A DNA stretch of 64,000 bases. It comes from Arthrobacter sp. Soil762 (GTDB lineage: Bacteria; Actinomycetota; Actinomycetes; Actinomycetales; Micrococcaceae). This document shows positions 32,642-43,151 of this stretch, piece by piece. The DNA is taken from NCBI RefSeq assembly GCF_001428335.1, contig NZ_LMSG01000019.1, forward strand, positions 124,075-188,074. The letters run 5' to 3'. The notes under the pieces are model-generated. The model was not told the DNA's origin and did not search any database. It was given only the letters and a program-made list of their open reading frames with translations. The position numbers were made by a program, and so were the translations under genes. Positions within the stretch are counted from its first letter, which is position 1. Each line of letters starts with the position of its first letter.

Positions 32642-35170
32642 ATGCCCGTAGGGCAAAATGTTCAGGTGACCCAACTCCCGCACGTCCCGTTCGCCCCCAC
32701 GTCTGCCCCAACTCCGGACAGCGCCATCCACGCCCAGATCGCCGCCGAGCTTGGCGTGAAGACCTGGCAGGTCAAGGCTGCAGTGGACCTGCTCGACGGC
32801 GGGTCCACCGTTCCATTCATCGCCCGGTACCGCAAGGAAGCCACCGGGACGCTGGATGACACGCAGCTGCGCGAGCTCGACGAACGCCTGCGCTACCTCC
32901 GTGAACTTGAGGACCGCCGTCGTACTATCCTCGAAGCGATTGCCGCGCAGGGACAGCTGACCCCCGAGCTGCAGGCAGCGATCCTTGCCGCGGACACCAA
33001 GTCCCGGCTGGAGGACATCTACCTTCCGTTCAAGTCCAAGCGCCGCACCAAGGCCCAGATCGCCCGTGAAGCCGGGTTGGAGCCGCTCGCCGATGTGCTG
33101 CTGAAGCGGCCCGACCTGGACCCGGAACGCGAGGCTGCCAAGTACCTGAACGCCGAACACTCCATTGATGACGCGGCCGCCGCGCTCTCCGGCGCCCGTT
33201 CCATCCTCGTAGAGAGGGTTGCGCAGGATCCGGACCTCGCCGCAACCCTACGCGAGAGGCTGTGGACGCAGGGGCGGATGGTTTCGCGGGTGAAGAAGGG
33301 CAAGGAGTCCGACGGGCAGAAGTTCGCCGATTACTTTGAGTTCGCCCAGGCGCCCACCGGGATGCCCTCGCACCGCGTGCTTGCGCTGTTGCGCGGTGAG
33401 AAGGACGGCGTCCTGGAGCTGGATCTCGCCGAAGCGGATCCGAACGACGACGACGCCCTGGCCGCCGCGCGTTCCCGTTACGAATCCGCTGTGGCCAGGT
33501 GCCTTGGCGTCGCCGACCGCGGCCGTCCCGCCGACGCGTGGCTGATCCAGACCGCGCAGATTGCCTGGCGCTCGCGCGTGCTGGCCCGGCTGACTGCAGA
33601 CCTCCGGGGACGGCTGTTCACCGACGCAGAGGACGAGGCTGTCCGCGTGTTCGCCGCGAACCTGCGCGACGTGCTCCTGGCTGCACCCGCCGGAAACCGC
33701 GCCACTCTTGGACTGGACCCGGGACTCCGGACAGGCGTGAAAGTTGCCGTCGTGGACGGCACAGGCAAAGTGGTGGCCACCGACACCGTGTACCCGCACG
33801 CGCCTGCCAGGAAGTGGGACGAGGCCCTCGCAACGTTGGTGCGACTGGCCCGGAAGCACAACGTGGAGCTGGTGGCCATCGGCAACGGAACCGCGTCCCG
33901 GGAGACGGACAAGCTTGCCGCGGAACTGATCAAGCTGCTGCCGGCCGCGGAAACGAAACCGCAGAAACTGGTGGTTTCCGAGGCCGGGGCGTCGGTGTAT
34001 TCCGCGTCGGCGCTGGCCTCGGCGGAGCTGCCGGGCATGGATGTTTCCCTGCGCGGAGCGGTTTCCATTGCGCGGCGGCTTCAGGATCCGCTGGCGGAAT
34101 TGGTGAAGATCGATCCCAAGTCCATCGGCGTGGGGCAGTACCAGCACGACGTCACGGCATCGAAGCTGGACCGCAGCCTGGACGCGGTGGTCGAGGACTG
34201 CGTGAACGCGGTGGGCGTTGATGTGAACACGGCATCGCCCGCGCTGCTGAGCCGCGTTGCCGGCGTCGGGCCGTTGCTGAGCGAGAACATCGTGGCGTAC
34301 CGGAACGAACACGGGCCGTTTGCCAAGCGCAGCGAGCTGAAGAAGGTGCCCCGACTGGGTGCGAAGGCGTTTGAGCAGTGCGCTGGCTTCCTGCGGATCA
34401 CCGGGGGAGCAGAACCGCTGGACGCGTCGAGCGTGCACCCCGAGGCGTATCCGATTGCCCGGAAAATCCTGGTGGCCGCGGGCTCGGCGCCGGCGTCGTC
34501 CCTTGATCCCCGCGCTTTCGTTGACGGCACCTTTGGCCTGCCCACGGTCCAGGACATCCTGGCGGAGCTGGACAAACCCGGCCGCGATCCGCGACCCGCT
34601 TTTGCCGCGGCGACGTTCTCCGAAGGGATCGAGAAGATTTCGGACCTCAAGCCCGGCATGGTGCTTGAGGGTACGGTCACCAACGTGGCCGCGTTCGGCG
34701 CATTTGTGGACGTGGGTGTGCACCAGGACGGCCTGGTTCATGTGTCGGCGCTGGCCAACCGCTTTGTCTCCGATCCCCGTGAGGTGGTGAAGTCCGGGCA
34801 GGTTGTCCGCGTGAAGGTTCTGGAAGCCGATCCGGAGCGGAAACGGATTTCGCTCACGCTAAGGCTCGACGACGAACCGTCGCCTTCTGGTGGGCGGGCG
34901 CAGGGCGGGCGTTCGGAAGGGGGCCGACCTGAAAGCGGTCGGCCAGCTGGGGGACGCACTGCCGGGGGCCGTCCGGGAGATGCACGCCGAGACTCCGGTG
35001 GGCGCGACTCGGGTGGGCAGCGCGGACGCGGGGCCTCGAGCCCCGGCGACAACGCATCGACTTCGAAGCCCGATCCGAAGTCGTCCGGCGGCCGGCCGCA
35101 GGCATCGAATCCGGTGCCTGTAAACACCGCCATGGCAGAGGCCCTCCGCAAGGCTGGCCTCGGCAAATAG
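32642..35170 (+). CDS. tex: Transcription accessory protein Tex (S1 RNA-binding)
   Basis: 842 residues. The order is the Tex N-terminal helical domain (about 25-220), a YqgF/RNase H-like domain (about 345-475, [20 protein letters not shown]), helix-hairpin-helix repeats (about 515-600, [19 protein letters not shown] and [23 protein letters not shown]) and an S1 domain (about 675-745, [31 protein letters not shown]). The last 95 residues are a Gly/Arg/Ser-rich low-complexity tail that probably adds nonspecific RNA binding. Tex binds RNA and modulates transcription. The exact start is uncertain; a GTG at 32666 is possible. Confidence 0.95.
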   Translation: MPVGQNVQVTQLPHVPFAPTSAPTPDSAIHAQIAAELGVKTWQVKAAVDLLDGGSTVPFIARYRKEATGTLDDTQLRELDERLRYLRELEDRRRTILEAIAAQGQLTPELQAAILAADTKSRLEDIYLPFKSKRRTKAQIAREAGLEPLADVLLKRPDLDPEREAAKYLNAEHSIDDAAAALSGARSILVERVAQDPDLAATLRERLWTQGRMVSRVKKGKESDGQKFADYFEFAQAPTGMPSHRVLALLRGEKDGVLELDLAEADPNDDDALAAARSRYESAVARCLGVADRGRPADAWLIQTAQIAWRSRVLARLTADLRGRLFTDAEDEAVRVFAANLRDVLLAAPAGNRATLGLDPGLRTGVKVAVVDGTGKVVATDTVYPHAPARKWDEALATLVRLARKHNVELVAIGNGTASRETDKLAAELIKLLPAAETKPQKLVVSEAGASVYSASALASAELPGMDVSLRGAVSIARRLQDPLAELVKIDPKSIGVGQYQHDVTASKLDRSLDAVVEDCVNAVGVDVNTASPALLSRVAGVGPLLSENIVAYRNEHGPFAKRSELKKVPRLGAKAFEQCAGFLRITGGAEPLDASSVHPEAYPIARKILVAAGSAPASSLDPRAFVDGTFGLPTVQDILAELDKPGRDPRPAFAAATFSEGIEKISDLKPGMVLEGTVTNVAAFGAFVDVGVHQDGLVHVSALANRFVSDPREVVKSGQVVRVKVLEADPERKRISLTLRLDDEPSPSGGRAQGGRSEGGRPESGRPAGGRTAGGRPGDARRDSGGRDSGGQRGRGASSPGDNASTSKPDPKSSGGRPQASNPVPVNTAMAEALRKAGLGK

Positions 35171-35281
35171 ACACGTGCTGATTGGCGCCCACTCGGAGTA
35201 ACTCGCTCAGTCAGCGGCCATGTTGGCCGTAGGAGGTCGTCGTCAGGCAACGGCTGGCGCATAGCGAGGTCACGGTCTAGC

Positions 35282-36784
35282 TCACGGCGTTCGGACAGGA
35301 CGCGGTCCGGGGATCGCTGGCTCCGGATGTTCGGCCATTTGTTCGGCCATTGCCGGTAAGCCATCTGGCCAGTGGGGTGGTTCCCAGTCAGGGTGTTCGC
35401 TTTTGTAGTGCCGTCCGGTGGGTGATGTCCAGCCGGGTGGTTCGTTCTTGGTGGCGGTGGCGGGTGTCCATCCGGTGGTGTGGCGGAGCCTGTGGTGTTT
35501 GTGGCAGGGCTGGCCGAGATTTGAGATCCCGGTGGTGCCGCCGTGGGCCCAGGCGAGGATGTGGTCCGCTTCGTTGTCGAGGGAGTGGTTGCTGCAGCCG
35601 GGGAACGGGCACTTCCCGTCGCGTAGGCGGAGCCACTGGCGCTGGGCTTTTGTGAGCCTGTAGCTGGTCCGTCCGATTTCCAGCGGTGCACCGTCGCGGG
35701 GATCTGTCAGGACGCGGTGGAAGGACTCCGCGCCGTCCGCGATCAGCTGGCGGGCCATGGATGGTGGGATCGGTCCGTATCCGTCGAGCGTGGCCGGTTC
35801 GTCCGTGACACCCAGCAGTGACAGGACCGGGACCGTGATGAGGACCTGTGCCCGCGGCGACGGAACACCGTCACCCGCTGCCAGGCTGCCCATTTTGACG
35901 ATGCCGGCCGTTTCGCTGATGTCGCCGGACATTGCCGTCGTGCCACCGGTTCCGGCGCCGGCGATGTTGTTGCCCAGGAGCCAGGTCGCGACGGTGTCGG
36001 CGCGGAGTTGGCTGAGATTCCGGTCCTCGTCCGGTCCCTGCAACGCTCTCGCGGAGATGGTGGCGCGGTCCCAGATCCCCGCAGCCTGATCGGCCGGCAG
36101 GTACGCGGAGAGCCAGGCCATGCCGTCGTGGTCCGGGGCGTACTCCACCCGCCGGTCGGCGGCACACCTGGCGTGGCGTTTTTCGATGCTGACGGGGTGG
36201 TGGCGTTCCCGCCAGTTGCGGGCCTTGTGCCGGAATCTTCCGGGGATGAGCTCGCCGGCCGGGCCGCGTGCCGGATTCACCGCGTCGGGGTCCAGGAAAT
36301 GTGCCTCCAACGCCGCCGCGCCCGGCCTGTCGAGGTTGGTGGCTTCGTCGACCATGATCCTCGCGTGCTGCCACGAGATCGTCCCGGCCTGCAGCGCCGA
36401 CAGCGTCAGCGGCAGCGCGGTGGTCAGCTGATGCGCCTCGGCGAGGAGAGCACTGGCGGCGCGTTCACTGACCGTCAGCACGCACGCGACCTCCGCGACC
36501 ACTGCCATCTCTTGCCCGGTATGGTCCTCGGGCGACATTGCAGGGCCCGCCAAAGCCTCGGCAGCGGCGCTGTAGCCGGCAGCCAGCCAAGCCTTCAGGG
36601 CGGCACTTCTCGCGTCCAGCCGTGAGATCTCGGCCAGCCCGTCCAGGAATGCATCTGCCCTCCGACGCATAGGATCAGCGTCCCCGGAACAGTTGGAATC
36701 GGTCCCGTCCCGGACCGCCACTGCAAGCTCAGCGAAGGATACCGAAAGGGCCTCCGCCGTCGCCACCGCCGCTCTGCTATCCAT
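35282..36784 (-). CDS. DUF222/HNH endonuclease-domain protein (13E12 repeat family)
   Basis: 500 residues. A DUF222 helical region (about 60-350) is followed by a C-terminal HNH domain: RDGKCPFPGCSNHSLDNEADHILAWAHGGTTGISNLGQPCHKHHRLRH has the two CxxC-type Cys pairs and the HNH histidines in EADHI, with further Cys and His in the last part. The family is highly multiplied in Arthrobacter and mycobacteria; its role is unsettled, with mobile nuclease or DNA-damage functions suggested. ATG 36784 is taken; a TTG two codons upstream is possible. A hairpin and repeat-rich stretch lies behind it. Confidence 0.9.
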   Translation of the reverse strand: MDSRAAVATAEALSVSFAELAVAVRDGTDSNCSGDADPMRRRADAFLDGLAEISRLDARSAALKAWLAAGYSAAAEALAGPAMSPEDHTGQEMAVVAEVACVLTVSERAASALLAEAHQLTTALPLTLSALQAGTISWQHARIMVDEATNLDRPGAAALEAHFLDPDAVNPARGPAGELIPGRFRHKARNWRERHHPVSIEKRHARCAADRRVEYAPDHDGMAWLSAYLPADQAAGIWDRATISARALQGPDEDRNLSQLRADTVATWLLGNNIAGAGTGGTTAMSGDISETAGIVKMGSLAAGDGVPSPRAQVLITVPVLSLLGVTDEPATLDGYGPIPPSMARQLIADGAESFHRVLTDPRDGAPLEIGRTSYRLTKAQRQWLRLRDGKCPFPGCSNHSLDNEADHILAWAHGGTTGISNLGQPCHKHHRLRHTTGWTPATATKNEPPGWTSPTGRHYKSEHPDWEPPHWPDGLPAMAEQMAEHPEPAIPGPRPVRTP

Positions 36785-36900
36785 ACTCAAATCATCCCTG
36801 GAGGGTGTGACAATAACGGCGAGGGTGAATGGCTATGTGCATAACTCTGCGACTGGGAGAACGTCAAAGCGACGATCGGTGCCTCCAGTTGCGTCGCGAC

Positions 36901-37016
36901 CCTTGAGGGCCTCAAGGATCCGCTCGCGCGGGGTCGTCGGGGCGGTGGGCCGCAAGTTTCCGCTTCCGCCGCGACTTCGGTGCGGAAGTGCCGGAAGTGC
37001 CTCAAGTGTCCGTTCG
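36901..37016. repeat. Repeat-rich intergenic stretch with partial GGACAC-TGAGGCC element
   Basis: Perfect palindrome CCTTGAGGGCCTCAAGG (36901-36917); 9-bp tandem GGAAGTGCC x2 (36984-37001); and CTCAAGTGTCCGTTCGCGCC around 37001, which matches the right arm of the hairpin at 16528-16541. No matching left arm is seen close by, so this copy is incomplete. Confidence 0.55.
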
Positions 37017-37026
37017 CGCCCGGAGG

Positions 37027-37887
37027 CTACGGGTGGCGGACTCCTGTGCGGGCCAGGACTGCCCTGTAACCTTCCCGGAACGTCGGGTAGGTGAACTCAA
37101 GCCCGGTCCCCCGGAGCAGAGCATTGCTGCAGCGTTTGTTGCCACCACGGGCCTCGCCTGCTGGTCCGATGGGCGGTTCCGGATAGCCCATTTCCAAGGC
37201 CAGGAACCGCAGCACATCCCCAAGTTCAGCGGGAGAGTCGTCCACACCGACATATACCGGTGCAGGCATGGCTTCCATGGTGGCCAGCTGGACGATCGCC
37301 GCAGCGGCGTCATCCCGGTGGATCCGATTCGTGAAGCGCGGCTCGTCGGGCACCATGGCAGTCCCGCTGCGGACCTGGTCAATCAAACGCGTCCGGCCAG
37401 GACCGTAGATCCCACCCAGCCGCAGCACAACAGGCGAGGTACCAGTGCCGCGCAGCCGCGAAACCAGGAGTTCCTCCGCCTCGAGGAGGATCCGCCCCGA
37501 GAAACCGTCAGGAACCGCCGTCGTACTCTCATCGACCCAGCCACCGCCGGCGTCCCCGTAGACAGCGGTGGAGGACACAAAAAGCACCCGCCGCGGTGTC
37601 ACGCCGTCGCGCTCCAGGGCGTCCAGGACATGCGCCAGACCGTCCACGTAGGCGGCACGGTAGGCCGCTTCCGTGGGTGAGTCGGCCGCAACCGCCACGA
37701 TGACGGCGGTGGTGTCCGCCGGGACACCGGGCAGGCCCGGAGAGCCCAGGTCCGCCGCCACACCTTCAATCTCAGAGGGCAGTTTCTCGGGCGAACGCCG
37801 CCAGCCCACCACCCGAAGCCCTGCCGCGGCAAAGCGCAGGCCCGCTTCAGTACCCAGATCGCCGCAGCCGGCCAGGAGAATTGTCAT
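37027..37887 (-). CDS. NAD-dependent epimerase/dehydratase-like extended SDR
   Basis: 286 residues. The N-terminus MTILLAGCGDLGTEAGLRFAAAG is a GxGxxG-type dinucleotide-binding start (GCGDLG), followed by FVSSTAVYGDAGGGWVDE, with a Ser-Tyr arrangement, and VVLRLGGIYGPGR, as in atypical extended SDRs of the YeeZ type. A canonical YxxxK is not evident, so enzymatic activity is uncertain. It follows the MSMEG_6728-like gene by 4 bp and is probably in one operon with it. The substrate is unknown. Confidence 0.78.
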   Translation of the reverse strand: MTILLAGCGDLGTEAGLRFAAAGLRVVGWRRSPEKLPSEIEGVAADLGSPGLPGVPADTTAVIVAVAADSPTEAAYRAAYVDGLAHVLDALERDGVTPRRVLFVSSTAVYGDAGGGWVDESTTAVPDGFSGRILLEAEELLVSRLRGTGTSPVVLRLGGIYGPGRTRLIDQVRSGTAMVPDEPRFTNRIHRDDAAAAIVQLATMEAMPAPVYVGVDDSPAELGDVLRFLALEMGYPEPPIGPAGEARGGNKRCSNALLRGTGLEFTYPTFREGYRAVLARTGVRHP

Positions 37888-37891
37888 GGAC

Positions 37892-38806
37892 TCAGGGAGC
37901 GGGAACCGGGAAGAACACCCGGGGGTCCTGCAGGAGCGCAGGGTAATCGAACGCGGACCGGTCGATCACCTCGGTGACGGTGAAGGTGCGGCCGAACCGG
38001 CCGTCGTCGAGCGTGATGGGACGGCCCAGCACTTGCCCGACGGCGAACTTGTTGCCGTCCTCAAACGAAACCGCGACGGTGGTCTTGCCGGGGAGGGTGG
38101 CGAATGCCTCCTCCTGCGCCAGGCGCTTTCGGGTGGGCTTCTTCACGAGCTGCTTGCGCGGTAACTTGCGCGGCTGCTTGGACGGGCGGCGGGAGCCGTC
38201 GTCGACGTAAACGGGGGAGTAGCCGTCCTCGGGAGCGCCGGGTGCAACAGCGCCGCCGCGGCGGATCGGAGGCAGCGCCACGGTATCCAGCGTCTGCGGA
38301 TCGATTTCGGCGTGCGGGTCGCGGAGGATCCAGAGGATATCGCCCTCGGGTTCTGCCGGGTAGAACTCGTGCTTGGGCTCAGGCCAAATGAAGTCCAGGT
38401 CCAGGTCGGCGTCCGGGAACACCGTCTTGTAGAACTTCGGTTCCTTGCGGACCAGCTTGGCGCGGTGGCTCAGGTGGAAATCAGGGTTTCCGAGCCATTC
38501 CGGCAGCGGGATCTTGGCCGCGTAGTCCGGGTGTGCGGCCTGGGGCGCGAACTCGGTGATGTTGGCGCGCGTGTTGTCTGCATGGCCGCGGTTGGTCCAT
38601 TCGTCCACCATCGCCAGTCCGTACATGGTCAGCGCCGGAACGTGGCCCATCCACATGCGGACGGCGGGATGGTCCAGCCAGCCGTACTCGGGAATCACCA
38701 GAGCCCGGAGGGTTTGCAGCGCCTCGACACGCTGCTTGCCAAGCCTGGCGGTGTCCAGTGCTGCGGCGCTCTGCCGGAAATCGGGATACGGAAGGAAGGT
38801 TTGCAT
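37892..38806 (-). CDS. MSMEG_6728-family protein (pyrimidine-dimer glycosylase-like N-terminus)
   Basis: 304 residues. The N-terminal half (MQTFLPYPDFRQSAAALDTARLGKQRVEALQTLRAL, HPAVRMWMGHVPALTMYG) matches the MSMEG_6728 family, distantly related to T4-type pyrimidine dimer DNA glycosylases. The C-terminal part has a Lys/Arg-rich segment (SRRPSKQPRKLPRKQLVKKPTRKR) that would suit nucleic-acid binding and a final small beta-rich domain. A DNA repair role is suggested but unproven; the catalytic glycosylase residues are not clear. ATG 38806 is preferred over the open upstream extension. It leads the SDR gene in an operon. Confidence 0.75.
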   Translation of the reverse strand: MQTFLPYPDFRQSAAALDTARLGKQRVEALQTLRALVIPEYGWLDHPAVRMWMGHVPALTMYGLAMVDEWTNRGHADNTRANITEFAPQAAHPDYAAKIPLPEWLGNPDFHLSHRAKLVRKEPKFYKTVFPDADLDLDFIWPEPKHEFYPAEPEGDILWILRDPHAEIDPQTLDTVALPPIRRGGAVAPGAPEDGYSPVYVDDGSRRPSKQPRKLPRKQLVKKPTRKRLAQEEAFATLPGKTTVAVSFEDGNKFAVGQVLGRPITLDDGRFGRTFTVTEVIDRSAFDYPALLQDPRVFFPVPAP

Positions 38807-38995
38807 CCCTTCAGTCTGACGGCATGCGGCGGATGTGCCAATTGCAGTGCCCGGCGCCACACGCGCGGGATCCGGCGGCAGCGCCCCCTGAGCGCGAAGG
38901 AGCAGCGGAATAGTTCACATAGTGGACCGATACATACAGCGGATGCCGCTAACCACTAAGATCACCGAAACGCCCCACCGTCCCGGAAGCCCCCA

Positions 38996-39598
38996 ATGAC
39001 AATTTCTCCTGTTGTGACCGCCGGTTCAACGCAGCTGTTTGTGCCCAAGTTTGGGCAGATGCTTGATCCGGAGGCCAAGGGCATCCTGGTCCTTGATGAA
39101 TTTACCCTTGACCCGGCCGCGGCACGCCACGAGCAGCACGGCTTTCGTGCGGCCATGGCCTCAGTGGCCCTGACCCTTCGCCGGATCGTCGCGCTGCGGA
39201 TCGTGATCGCGCTCGTGGCGATCGGCAATCTGCCCCTGTTCCTGATGTCCAGCGGCTGGTGGATCTACGCTGTCTCCCTCGCGTTGGTGATCGGTGTGCA
39301 CCTCGCCGTCTCCTGGCTCAACAAGCACGAGCCCAAAGTGCGCCAGCGCCAGATGCTGGAACTGCACCTGCACCGCGAGAAGAGCGCCAACTACCGCAAG
39401 GTCCGCGACGCCGTGAAGTACATGATCGACACCCCCAGCCGCATGAATGAGCACCTCTACCTCGAACTGCTGGCGGCCAAGCGCGTGGCACTGAACCTCG
39501 CCCACGGCACGGTGGCCCTGCTGGACACCACCGACGACGCCGCGTGGAAGGTTCGCATCATCCGCGAGATCCCGACCGTGGCCAAGGCAGCAGCCTAA
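38996..39598 (+). CDS. Membrane-anchored hypothetical protein
   Basis: 200 residues with two adjacent hydrophobic segments (about 58-100: RIVIALVAIGNLPLFLM and WWIYAVSLALVIGVHLAVS). They are followed by a basic helical cytosolic domain (HEPKVRQRQMLELHLHREKSANYRKVRDAVKYMID). No known family is recognised. The gene has a weak ribosome site and a good hairpin after it. The N-terminal 50 residues are polar, so both ends probably face the cytosol. Confidence 0.65.
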   Translation: MTISPVVTAGSTQLFVPKFGQMLDPEAKGILVLDEFTLDPAAARHEQHGFRAAMASVALTLRRIVALRIVIALVAIGNLPLFLMSSGWWIYAVSLALVIGVHLAVSWLNKHEPKVRQRQMLELHLHREKSANYRKVRDAVKYMIDTPSRMNEHLYLELLAAKRVALNLAHGTVALLDTTDDAAWKVRIIREIPTVAKAAA

Positions 39599-39660
39599 GC
39601 ACGAAGGATTGCGGACGGCAGGAAGATCAGGTCCCTGCCCGGCCATTCAGAACACAACGG

Positions 39661-39701
39661 ACGACGCCGGAGCTCCCCAGTGAGGGGCGCTCCGGCGTCG
39701 T
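39661..39701 (+). terminator. Rho-independent-type terminator
   Basis: 13-bp perfect stem ACGACGCCGGAGC (39661-39673) with 39689-39701, an inner CCCC/GGGG pairing, then TTGTTT. It lies between two convergent genes. Confidence 0.8.
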
Positions 39702-39792
39702 TGTTTCCCGGGGTTGTTGCTGCCGGGTTTTATTGTTTCCGCAGGCCGTCAATCTTGGGGAAAGGGGCGGCTCCCGCGGAAAGTGTTGAAGC

Positions 39793-40632
<840 letters not shown>

Positions 40633-40756
40633 TCACGCTAGGACATCAGGAGGCCGTTATCAAACCGAGATGATTTCTGGTGGTCAGCTGGTGATGTCCT
40701 GATGGAAGTGGTCTGCTGAGAGGGCGAGGACCGGCTTGCAGGCATATCCTGACCGG

Positions 40757-41854
40757 ATGAATATCTTTGCGGACGGAACCGCAGTGCCCGAAACTGAAAC
40801 TGCCGCCACTGAAACTGAAACTGAAGCTGCCGCGGCAGAAACAGCAACCGCAACAGACCTGCAGGAAGAAGCTGCGCCGCTCCTGCCCGTTGCGGAACTG
40901 CACCTGCACATTGAGGGCACGCTGCAGCCGGAACTGATCCTCGAACTGGCCGAACGCAACGGCATCACGCTTCCGTATTCCGGGATGGAGGAGCTCCGGG
41001 GACTGTACGAGTTCACGGACCTGCAGTCCTTCCTGGACCTGTACTACGCCAACATGGCGGTGCTGCAGACCGAGCGGGACTTCGCCGATATGACCCGCGC
41101 CTACCTCGCCCGAGCCGCCGCCGCGGGGGTCCGGCACGCCGAAATCATGATGGACCCGCAGGCCCACCTGTCCCGCGGTGTCAGCCTGGAAACCTGCGTC
41201 AAAGGGGTGGCGTCGGCGCTGGCCACATCCCAGGAGGACTTCGGCATGTCCACCCTGCTGATTGCCGCATTCCTGCGGGACCAGTCCGAGGAATCCGCGC
41301 TGGAGGTCCTGGACGGGCTGCTGGCCATGAACGCACCCATTGCGGCGATCGGCCTGGATTCGGCCGAGGTGGGCAACCCGCCGGCCAAGTTCGAGCGGCT
41401 GTTCGCCAAAGCCCGCGAAGCGGGCCTGCGGCTGACCGCGCACGCAGGCGAGGAGGGACCGGCGTCGTACATTATCGAAGCGCTGGACATCCTCGGAGTG
41501 GAACGGATTGACCACGGCATCCGCTGCATGGAGGACCCGGACCTGGTGGAGCGGCTGGTGGCGGACCGGATTCCGCTGACGGTCTGCCCGCTCTCGAACG
41601 TCCGGCTGCGTGCCGTGGACACCCTGGCGGACCATCCCTTGCCGGCCATGCTCGCCGCCGGGCTCAACGTCTCCGTGAACTCGGATGATCCGGCCTACTT
41701 CGGTGGGTACGTGGACGACAACTTTTCCCGGCTGAAGGCCGTTTTTGACCTTTCAGACTTCGATAGGTCACGGCTCGCGGCCAATTCCATCCATTCGTCG
41801 TTCGCCTCCGAGGAGCGAAAAGCAGAGCTTCTGGACGAACTGAACCGCGGGTAG
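40757..41854 (+). CDS. Adenosine/adenine deaminase-family amidohydrolase
   Basis: 365 residues. After a low-complexity Glu-Thr-Ala start (about 12-45, six GAAACT units in DNA) the metal-dependent deaminase barrel begins with ELHLHIEGTLQPEL (zinc His pair), then LTAHAGEEGP, ERIDHGIR and VNSDDPAYFGG (Asp pair). The wording HIEGTLxPEL and SDDPAYFGGY is that of the adenine deaminase branch rather than true adenosine deaminases, so adenine to hypoxanthine is the more likely reaction in purine salvage. The N-terminal repeat is not part of the fold and may be species-specific. It is monocistronic. Confidence 0.88.
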   Translation: MNIFADGTAVPETETAATETETEAAAAETATATDLQEEAAPLLPVAELHLHIEGTLQPELILELAERNGITLPYSGMEELRGLYEFTDLQSFLDLYYANMAVLQTERDFADMTRAYLARAAAAGVRHAEIMMDPQAHLSRGVSLETCVKGVASALATSQEDFGMSTLLIAAFLRDQSEESALEVLDGLLAMNAPIAAIGLDSAEVGNPPAKFERLFAKAREAGLRLTAHAGEEGPASYIIEALDILGVERIDHGIRCMEDPDLVERLVADRIPLTVCPLSNVRLRAVDTLADHPLPAMLAAGLNVSVNSDDPAYFGGYVDDNFSRLKAVFDLSDFDRSRLAANSIHSSFASEERKAELLDELNRG

Positions 41855-41884
41855 CTCTGCACGTTGCTGCTCGCTACACTGGTG

Positions 41885-41900
41885 CCCGGGCGCGCCCGGG
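41885..41900. repeat. 16-bp perfect palindrome
   Basis: CCCGGGCGCGCCCGGG about 30 bp after the deaminase stop. It could serve as a terminator stem; no T-run follows. Confidence 0.4.
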
Positions 41901-42093
41901 AAGAGTCCGGCGATACCCGGAATCAGCGCTCCAGGGTTGAGTAAACAGCCCCGTAGCCGAGACTCCTGCCTCACTTCTGCTGTAATCCGCGTCATAGTCG
42001 GTCATGACACGCAGAGTTAACCATTTCAAGTCGCGCGATTAACACGCTGTTGGCAGGATGCCTAGTGACAGATCGCATTACGCAAGGGGAATC

Positions 42094-42993
42094 ATGGCCA
42101 AGTCCATCGCAGATAACACCGACGTCCGGCTCAAGACCGTGCTGCACGTCCTGACCGAAGGCGTCTGGTCCGGCGGTTCACTCAATGCCGGCGAGGTCCT
42201 GGCGGAAGCCACCGCGCGCGTGCCGTTCAGTGATCACGAGGCCACGCTGCTCAGCGGTGGCATTCCGCGTGGACACAAGACGCTCACGTCCGCCACGGCC
42301 AAACTGGTCAAGGCCGGCTGGCTGGTCAAGGGCCGTTCCGGCTGGACCATCACCGAGGATGGCATGCGCGCCACGGTCGCGTTCCCCGATGCGGATTCCT
42401 TCGCCGCAGCCCTCGACGCCGGCACTCCGGTTCCTGCCGACGTCGCCATTCCGCCCGCACCGGCACCGGCAGCGGCAGTCAAGGCGGCTCCCGCCAAGAA
42501 GGCCCCGGCAAAGCGGACTCCCGCTAAGAAGGCCGCCGACGCCGTCGGGAAGGCCGCCAAGGCCATCGAAGACGCCATCGAGGACGCCGTAGAGCCCGTG
42601 GTCAAGGCCGTCCGCTCGCGCAAGACAGCGCCCAAAACTGCGGCTAAGGCTGCGACCAAGGCAACGGCAGAAGCTCCTGCTGTAGAGAGTTTCCCGCAGC
42701 CCGAGGCAGTTGCGGTTGCCGGCGACTTCAACACCATCCTGGGCGCGCCGGAAAACTGGGCCCCGCAGTACGACGAGGCCCAGCTGACGCTCGATGCCCT
42801 GGACCAGCTGTGGAAGATCAGCACCGACCTGCCCGCCGGCTCGTACACCTTCAAGATCGCCCTGAACCGCTCGTGGGATGAGAACTACGGCGCGTTCGGC
42901 ACATTTGATGGCCCCAACCACGAACTGCACCACGACGGCGGCACGGTCACCATCCGCTATGACCACCGCACGCGGGACATCACCATCAACTGA
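42094..42993 (+). CDS. Winged-helix-like, Lys/Ala-rich tail and pullulanase X25-like domain fusion protein
   Basis: 299 residues in three parts. Residues 1-110 form a small helical/winged-helix-like unit (RLKTVLHVLTEGVWSGGSLNAGEVLAEATARVPF) resembling Mrr_N-type modules. Residues 125-200 are Lys/Ala/Pro-rich (AAPAKKAPAKRTPAKKAADAVGKAAK), like the tails of bacterial histone H1-like proteins. Residues 210-299 match the X25 domain of bacterial pullulanases (VAVAGDFNTILGAPENWAPQYDEAQLTL and LPAGSYTFKIALNRSWDENYGAFG, ending IRYDHRTRDITIN). AAGGGGAATC precedes ATG 42094. There is no signal peptide, so the alpha-glucan-type domain would be intracellular. The function is unknown. Confidence 0.75.
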   Translation: MAKSIADNTDVRLKTVLHVLTEGVWSGGSLNAGEVLAEATARVPFSDHEATLLSGGIPRGHKTLTSATAKLVKAGWLVKGRSGWTITEDGMRATVAFPDADSFAAALDAGTPVPADVAIPPAPAPAAAVKAAPAKKAPAKRTPAKKAADAVGKAAKAIEDAIEDAVEPVVKAVRSRKTAPKTAAKAATKATAEAPAVESFPQPEAVAVAGDFNTILGAPENWAPQYDEAQLTLDALDQLWKISTDLPAGSYTFKIALNRSWDENYGAFGTFDGPNHELHHDGGTVTIRYDHRTRDITIN

Positions 42994-43015
42994 CCAGGCC
43001 CGCCCCCCGCCTGCT

Positions 43016-43076
43016 GAGTTTTCGTCCAGATAACGGCATCTGCGGGCATTTAGGGTCAGTATCTGGACAAAAACTC
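43016..43076 (+). terminator. Long hairpin after the X25 fusion gene
   Basis: 17-nt arms starting GAGTTTTCGTCCAGATA (43016-43032) pair with 43060-43076 with one mismatch; the loop is 27 nt. The arms contain runs of T and A, as in bidirectional terminators. Confidence 0.65.
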
Positions 43077-43089
43077 CGGAGTGAAGCAG

Positions 43090-43122
43090 TGTGGAAACCG
43101 GTCGTCCTGGCCGGTTTCCACA
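43090..43122. promoter_or_regulatory. Perfect 12-bp inverted repeat before yceI
   Basis: Arms TGTGGAAACCGG (43090-43101) and CCGGTTTCCACA (43111-43122) with a 9-bp spacer, ending 29 bp before the GTG start. It could be an operator or a leader hairpin. Confidence 0.5.
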
Positions 43123-43151
43123 GCACTGTTTCCCACAAAGGAGATGTAAAA

